Assembly (NCBI RefSeq): GCF_028598745.1
Contig: NZ_JAQRFK010000035.1
Span: 1-33,492, forward strand
DNA length: 33,492 nt
Direction of reading: 5' to 3'
Source of the DNA: Xenorhabdus sp. IM139775
Lineage (GTDB): Bacteria > Pseudomonadota > Gammaproteobacteria > Enterobacterales > Enterobacteriaceae
The notes beneath the pieces were generated by a model that did not search any database, was not told where the DNA came from, and worked only from the letters and a program-made list of their open reading frames with translations. This document shows, piece after piece, positions 28,981 through 33,492 of the stretch (positions are counted from its first letter, which is position 1; every line of letters starts with the position of its first letter). Both the position numbers and the translations under genes were made by a program.

Positions 28981-29625
28981 TGTCCTGGTCTCAAATTATA
29001 ATGATGATAGCTGATGTAGGGATAATAATAGAATGCTATTTTATTTTCTGCAATAGTGAATTTACTTTCTCTCGTTAAAATAGGGCATTTTAAAATGCAA
29101 TTTTTTTGCTAATCGATATATTGCGTTTTAATCCTGCTATTGAACTTGCCATTTTTCAATAAGCAGGAAGGGGGATTACTGTAAAGATTAGTAAGGGATA
29201 AACCGCAGGGTATAAAACTAATTTATAGACAATCGGTAAGTAACGTTAACTGTTTTGTTAGAAATAAGCTGAATAGTCAGTGTGAGATGAAAGTTTTTTT
29301 ATGGGTAATCCATTAGTTATGATTACAACGACTAAATTGAGCGAAAGTAAACCAATATGATTATTAATATTCAAAGAATGGGAATGAAATTAGCTATTTT
29401 CTTTTGATGTTAATTTTGTTCATTTGGTATGCAGTAAGTCCTCATGATGCTGATTTTATATGCGCAAATGTGATGATTATCATGAAAATAATCTTTTCTT
29501 ATTCATTCTAATTTGTTTCTGCTACCCCCACATTTGACAATAACAAAGATAATCTCAAGTAGAGTTTGTGGTAAACTGACACAGTTATATCGCCTGATTA
29601 AATTGACAAGAGGATGGACGGGCCA
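28981..29625. other. hns-tdk divergent intergenic region
   Basis: 645 AT-rich bases without a supported gene. It holds the hns promoter. A large hairpin pairs CCTGCTATTGAA (29133-29144) with TTCAATAAGCAGG (29155-29167) with one bulged base and a 10-nt loop. TTGACA at 29534-29539 may belong to a tdk promoter. A 34-codon frame at 29407-29511 lacks a ribosome site and is rejected below. Confidence 0.6.
29025..29053 (-). promoter_or_regulatory. Candidate hns promoter
   Basis: On the minus strand, TTGCAG (29048-29053), a 17-nt spacer and TATTAT (29025-29030). The predicted start near 29018 leaves a leader of about 38 nt before the hns ATG, a spacing like that I recall for E. coli hns. The surroundings are A/T-tract rich, consistent with autoregulation, which is inference. 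Confidence 0.6.
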
Positions 29626-30222
29626 ATGGCTCAGCTTTATTTTTATTATTCTGCCATGAACGCAGGGAAATCAACTTCCTTATTGCAGTCTTCCTATAAC
29701 TATAACGAAAGAGGAATGAGAGCGCTGATCTTTACAGCAGATATCGATACTCGATTCGGTAAAGGAAAGGTCAGCTCCCGTATTGGCTTATCCGCTGAGG
29801 CTTTGCTGTTTTCACCAAAAACAAATATTGCTGAGCTTATCAGAAGTGAAAATGAGGCAGAAAAAGTCCATTGTGTTTTGATTGATGAATGCCAGTTCTT
29901 GACGAAAGAGCATGTTGAGCAACTGTGTGAAATTGTAGATTATGACGATATCCCTGTTCTTTGTTATGGTTTGAGAACAGATTTTCAAGGTGAGTTATTC
30001 AGCGGAAGTGAATATCTCCTTGCATGGTCAGATAAATTGGTGGAGTTGAAAACCATTTGTCATTGTGGGAGAAAAGCCAGCCGTGTGCTTCGTTTTGGCA
30101 GCGATGGCAACGTGGTTTACGACGGGGCTCAGGTTGATATTGGCGGTAATGAAAAATACGTTTCTGTGTGTCGTAGGCACTATACAGACGTTATTCGTGA
30201 AGCTAAGGCCAAAGAGGTTTAA
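29626..30222 (+). CDS. tdk: Thymidine kinase
   Basis: Phosphorylates thymidine and deoxyuridine with ATP for nucleotide salvage. From ATG at 29626 the product is 198 residues (E. coli 205), beginning [20 protein letters not shown] with the P-loop. The Walker B/catalytic region [12 protein letters not shown] places Glu88 as catalytic base. [13 protein letters not shown] and the lasso zinc site TICHCGRKA...VSVCRRHY complete the type II TK fold. An upstream in-frame ATG at 29614 would directly abut AAGAGG, too close for a ribosome site, whereas the chosen ATG lies 11 nt from AGGA. It is divergent from hns and convergent with adhE, the E. coli order. Confidence 0.96.
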   Translation: MAQLYFYYSAMNAGKSTSLLQSSYNYNERGMRALIFTADIDTRFGKGKVSSRIGLSAEALLFSPKTNIAELIRSENEAEKVHCVLIDECQFLTKEHVEQLCEIVDYDDIPVLCYGLRTDFQGELFSGSEYLLAWSDKLVELKTICHCGRKASRVLRFGSDGNVVYDGAQVDIGGNEKYVSVCRRHYTDVIREAKAKEV

Positions 30223-30288
30223 TAGGCGCCAGTTGTCATCGAGAGGCCTAAAACTAGCCTTAAAACCATCAGGCTAAAAAATAAAATA

Positions 30289-30322
30289 ATAAAAAGGCGT
30301 TGGGTTACCCTAACGCCTTTTA
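30289..30322. terminator. Terminator between convergent tdk and adhE
   Basis: AAAAGGCGTT (30292-30301) pairs with AACGCCTTTT (30312-30321), and the loop can extend the stem by GGGT/ACCC. On the minus strand it is followed by TTTTTATTATTTTATTTTTT, a strong adhE terminator. The plus strand has only the T4 of the stem, so it may serve tdk weakly. Confidence 0.85.
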
Positions 30323-30348
30323 AGTTACATCAATCAGCTCATCATTTA

Positions 30349-33012
30349 TTATTCTTTCTTATTATTTTTTCTATTTGATTTTGCTGCCTCCTGAGGCTGG
30401 TTTTGTTCGGTAAATTCGCGTCCATAAAAAGAATCCAGCAGAAGCTGTTTCAACTCGGAAATTAATGGATAGCGCGGATTTGCGCCGGTACATTGATCAT
30501 CAAAGGCATCTTCTGCAAGCTTGTCGATTTTCGCCAGAAAGTCAGCTTCTTGCACGCCTGTTTCACGAATTGAAGCCGGAATGTCCAGTTGAGATTTCAT
30601 TTCTTCCAACCAAGCCAATAACTTTTCAATTTTGGCAGCAGTTCGATCACCTGAGGCAGTTAATCCCAAGTGGTCTGCAATTTCCGCATAGCGGCGCCGC
30701 GCTTGTGGGCGGTCATATTGGCTGAATGCTGTCTGTTTTGTTGGATTGTCGTTAGCGTTATAGCGGATCACATTACAAATTAGCAGGGCATTAGCTAAAC
30801 CATGTGGAATATGAAACTCAGAGCCAAGTTTGTGGGCCATGGAGTGGCATACACCCAAGAATGCATTGGCAAAAGCAATGCCGGCTATGGTCGCTGCATT
30901 ATGGACACGTTCGCGGGCAATGGGGTTTTTTGCCCCTTCGTGGTAACTGGCGGGCAGGAAATCTTTCAGCAGTTTTAATGCTTGCAGGGCTTGCCCATCA
31001 GAATACTCATTGGCTAAAACAGAAACATAGGCTTCCAATGCGTGGGTCACCGCATCCAAGCCACCAAAAGCACATAGCGATTTTGGCATATCCATGACCA
31101 GATTTGCATCGACAATCGCCATATCGGGAGTGAGTGCATAGTCTGCCAAAGGATATTTCTGCCCGGTCACGTCATCGGTAACTACCGCGAAAGGCGTGAC
31201 TTCTGAACCTGTGCCTGACGTGGTGGTAATGGCAACCAATTTTGCTTTCACACCCATTTTCGGAAACTTATAGATACGCTTACGGATATCCATGAAGCGC
31301 AGGGCCAGATCCTCAAAATGTGTCTCAGGATGCTCGTACATCACCCACATAATTTTGGCCGCATCCATAGGAGAACCGCCGCCAAGGGCAATGATAATAT
31401 CGGGTTTGAACAGGTGCATTTGTTCAGCACCTTTGCGGACGATGCCTAATGTCGGATCGGCTTCGACTTCAAAAAACACTTCAGTTTCGATGCCATAAGA
31501 TTTCAAGACATTGATAACCTGATCAGCGTAGCCGTTATTGAATAAGAAACGGTCTGTCACAATAAAAGCACGTTTAGCCCCATCGGTAGCGACTTCTTCC
31601 AAAGCAATGGGCAGGGAACCACGGCGGAAATAGATTGATTTCGGAAGTTTATGCCACAACATATTTTCGGCTCTTTTGGCGACAGTTTTCGTATTGATCA
31701 GGTGTTTTGGCCCAACGTTTTCAGAAATCGAATTGCCTCCCCAAGAACCACAGCCTAGCGTCAGGGAAGGGGAGAGTTTAAAGTTGTACAAGTCTCCGAT
31801 ACCGCCTTGGGATGCCGGTGTGTTGATTAAAATGCGCGCGGTTTTCATTTTGTCGCCAAAATACTTAATACGCTCTGCCTGATTATCTTGTTCAGTATAG
31901 AGACATGATGTATGCCCGATACCGCCCATTTCGACCAATTTCTCGGCTTTTTCGACTGCATCTTCAAAGTCTTTGCCGCGATACATGGCAAGCAGTGGTG
32001 ATAATTTTTCATGGGCAAAGGGTTCTGCTTCACCCACCAGCGTGACTTCACCAATAAGGATTTTCGTGCTTTCAGGAACATTAATGCCGGCCATTTCAGC
32101 AATTTTTATTGCCGGCTGACCTACAATCGCTGCATTCAGGTTGCCGTTTTTCAAAATAACATCCTGAACGGCCTTTAGCTCTCTTCCCTGAAGAAGATAC
32201 CCACCGTGAGTTGAAAAACGTTCACGGACTTGCTTGTAAACAGAATCAACAACGATAACAGATTGTTCTGACGCACAAATCACGCCGTTATCAAATGTTT
32301 TAGACATCAAGATAGAGGCAACGGCACGTTTGATATCTGCCGATTCATCAATCACAACCGGCGTATTGCCGGCACCGACACCAATGGCGGGTTTGCCTGA
32401 ACTGTAGGCGGCTTTTACCATGCCTGGGCCACCTGTTGCCAAAATCAGGTTAATATCAGGGTGCTGCATTAAGGCATTTGAAAGTTCGACAGAAGGTTCA
32501 TCTATCCAACCAATGATATCCTTTGGTGCGCCTGCTTCAACCGCCGCTTTTAAGACGATTTCTGCCGCTTTGTTAGTCGCGTTTTTGGCACGGGGATGTG
32601 GGGAGAAAATAATACCATTACGGGTTTTCAGGCTGATAAGGGCTTTAAAAATAGCCGTAGATGTTGGGTTTGTTGTTGGAACAATACCGCAAATCAAGCC
32701 AATTGGTTCAGCAATAGTCATCGTACCGAACGTATTATCTTCAGATAAGATACCGCAAGTTTTATCATCTTTATAAGCATTATAGATATATTCGGAAGCA
32801 AAGTGGTTTTTGATCACTTTATCTTCCACAATTCCCATGCCAGATTCAGACACCGCCAATTTAGCCAGTGGAATACGGGCATCAGCAGCCGCAAAAGCAG
32901 CAGCGCGAAAAATTCGGTCAACTTGCTCTTGAGTAAAATCAGCAAATTCGTGTTGGGCTTTTTTTACGCGAGCAACTAATTTATTAAGTTCTGCGACTTG
33001 AGTGACAGCCAT
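30349..33012 (-). CDS. adhE: Bifunctional acetaldehyde-CoA/alcohol dehydrogenase
   Basis: Fermentative enzyme that reduces acetyl-CoA to acetaldehyde and then ethanol, regenerating NAD+; it forms spirosome filaments. The 887-residue protein (E. coli 891) has an N-terminal aldehyde dehydrogenase domain with catalytic Cys246 in DNGVICASEQS and cofactor loop ATGGPGMVKAAYSSGKPAIGVG, here split over residues 192-213. A linker near 440-450 leads to the iron-dependent alcohol dehydrogenase domain: GGGSPMDAAKIMW, TTSGTGSEVTPFAV, and metal ligands in FGGLDAVTHALEAYVS and CHSMAHKLGSEFHIPHG. Ribosome site CAGGAG 8 nt before ATG. The C-terminus is short and Lys/Asn-rich. The long upstream region suggests elaborate redox regulation. 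Confidence 0.98.
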   Translation of the reverse strand: MAVTQVAELNKLVARVKKAQHEFADFTQEQVDRIFRAAAFAAADARIPLAKLAVSESGMGIVEDKVIKNHFASEYIYNAYKDDKTCGILSEDNTFGTMTIAEPIGLICGIVPTTNPTSTAIFKALISLKTRNGIIFSPHPRAKNATNKAAEIVLKAAVEAGAPKDIIGWIDEPSVELSNALMQHPDINLILATGGPGMVKAAYSSGKPAIGVGAGNTPVVIDESADIKRAVASILMSKTFDNGVICASEQSVIVVDSVYKQVRERFSTHGGYLLQGRELKAVQDVILKNGNLNAAIVGQPAIKIAEMAGINVPESTKILIGEVTLVGEAEPFAHEKLSPLLAMYRGKDFEDAVEKAEKLVEMGGIGHTSCLYTEQDNQAERIKYFGDKMKTARILINTPASQGGIGDLYNFKLSPSLTLGCGSWGGNSISENVGPKHLINTKTVAKRAENMLWHKLPKSIYFRRGSLPIALEEVATDGAKRAFIVTDRFLFNNGYADQVINVLKSYGIETEVFFEVEADPTLGIVRKGAEQMHLFKPDIIIALGGGSPMDAAKIMWVMYEHPETHFEDLALRFMDIRKRIYKFPKMGVKAKLVAITTTSGTGSEVTPFAVVTDDVTGQKYPLADYALTPDMAIVDANLVMDMPKSLCAFGGLDAVTHALEAYVSVLANEYSDGQALQALKLLKDFLPASYHEGAKNPIARERVHNAATIAGIAFANAFLGVCHSMAHKLGSEFHIPHGLANALLICNVIRYNANDNPTKQTAFSQYDRPQARRRYAEIADHLGLTASGDRTAAKIEKLLAWLEEMKSQLDIPASIRETGVQEADFLAKIDKLAEDAFDDQCTGANPRYPLISELKQLLLDSFYGREFTEQNQPQEAAKSNRKNNKKE

Positions 33013-33492
33013 AAAAATTACTCCTGATAAATGTTAAATTTTTGGAGGCAATTAGCTACGGGATTATTAAGTTATCGAATAATATTGTGATATTAATCAG
33101 TTGGATTTAATCGTGAATACCGCTAATTGCCTTAAAAAAATTGCTTAACAAAATGATTGATATAGGAATAGTTTCTTTCCTTGAAATTCTACGCTGAATA
33201 CAGCTTACCATTTGCGGGTATCTATATTGTGATTTAGATCATGAAAACATAAAGCTGACTCAATTCAGCTATTGTTTCTGAGGTGATGAGTAACCGTTGA
33301 TACCTGAGTAAGTTTAAGTGCTTATTTAACGTTGCAAATACAATTTATTAACGGGCATGAAAAGGGAGTCAATCTGCCAAAAATTAACTCATAAATGATC
33401 AAGTTAAAGTGTCATCGGTTAATAACATCATTTTTGCGTCATTTTATTGAAACTATTGTTTGTATTTTATTCTTTTTTAGTCTGTGATCTTT
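33013..33492. other. adhE upstream region to window end
   Basis: 480 AT-rich bases with no credible ORF on either strand. It must contain the adhE promoter and leader (minus). A CRP/FNR-like element is listed at 33227-33244. I could not fix -35/-10 hexamers with confidence. Confidence 0.55.
33227..33244. promoter_or_regulatory. CRP/FNR-family-like site upstream of adhE
   Basis: TGTGA (33228-33232), six bases, TCATG (33239-33243): a perfect left half and a partial right half of the CRP core, with symmetry around TTTAGA. It lies 216 nt upstream of the adhE ATG. Assignment to CRP or FNR is uncertain. Confidence 0.35.

Noticed and set aside
29407-29511. A 34-codon hydrophobic frame (MLILFIWYAVSPHD...) between hns and tdk, overlapping a 16-codon frame by TGATG
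   Set aside because: No Shine-Dalgarno before either frame and very AT-rich context. It could be chance; ribosome profiling would be needed to revive it.

Overview
The window reads as the chromosome of an AT-leaning gammaproteobacterium of the Enterobacterales. Nearly every protein aligns end to end with an Escherichia coli counterpart as I remember it. The intergenic DNA is very AT-rich and there is a long type I-E CRISPR array. Together these suggest Morganellaceae, with Xenorhabdus or Photorhabdus as my best guess; the genus is inference. No transposase, integrase, phage gene or toxin locus is visible.

Layout. (1) 1-3595 is a CRISPR array of 59 identical 29-nt repeats that runs off the left edge. 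It is read on the minus strand from an AT-rich leader at 3596-3700; no cas gene lies in the window. (2) 3948-10144 carries dsbB and nhaB (minus), fadR (plus) and the dadA-dadX D-alanine operon (plus). (3) 10239-21166 carries yeaD and gapA (minus), msrB and yeaC (plus), ansA and sppA (minus), the ydjA-selD-topB run (plus) and xthA (minus). (4) 21167-22995 is an AT-rich interval holding one lone LysR-type regulator. (5) 22996-33012 carries tRNA-Tyr, purU and ychJ (minus), galU-ugd-UDP-glucuronate epimerase (plus), hns (minus), tdk (plus) and adhE (minus), followed by a 480-base adhE upstream region.

Blocks 2, 3 and 5 correspond to three separate E. coli map regions (about 26, 39-40 and 27-28 min, from memory), so the window is a mosaic of conserved segments. 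The two junctions are dadX/yeaD, marked by a strong hairpin, and xthA/tRNA-Tyr, where the LysR gene sits. Relative to E. coli, ycgB (fadR-dadA), pncA (next to ansA) and rssAB (ychJ-galU) are absent, and ugd plus an epimerase are added between galU and hns.

How genes work together: galU, ugd and the epimerase form a three-step route from glucose-1-phosphate to UDP-glucose, UDP-glucuronate and UDP-galacturonate for surface polysaccharide. dadX and dadA racemise and oxidise alanine. selD supplies selenophosphate. gapA and adhE belong to glycolysis and fermentative NADH recycling. The accessory features most worth following are the CRISPR array (with two palindromic spacers), a 15-bp tandem repeat across the ychJ-purU junction and the orphan LysR gene.
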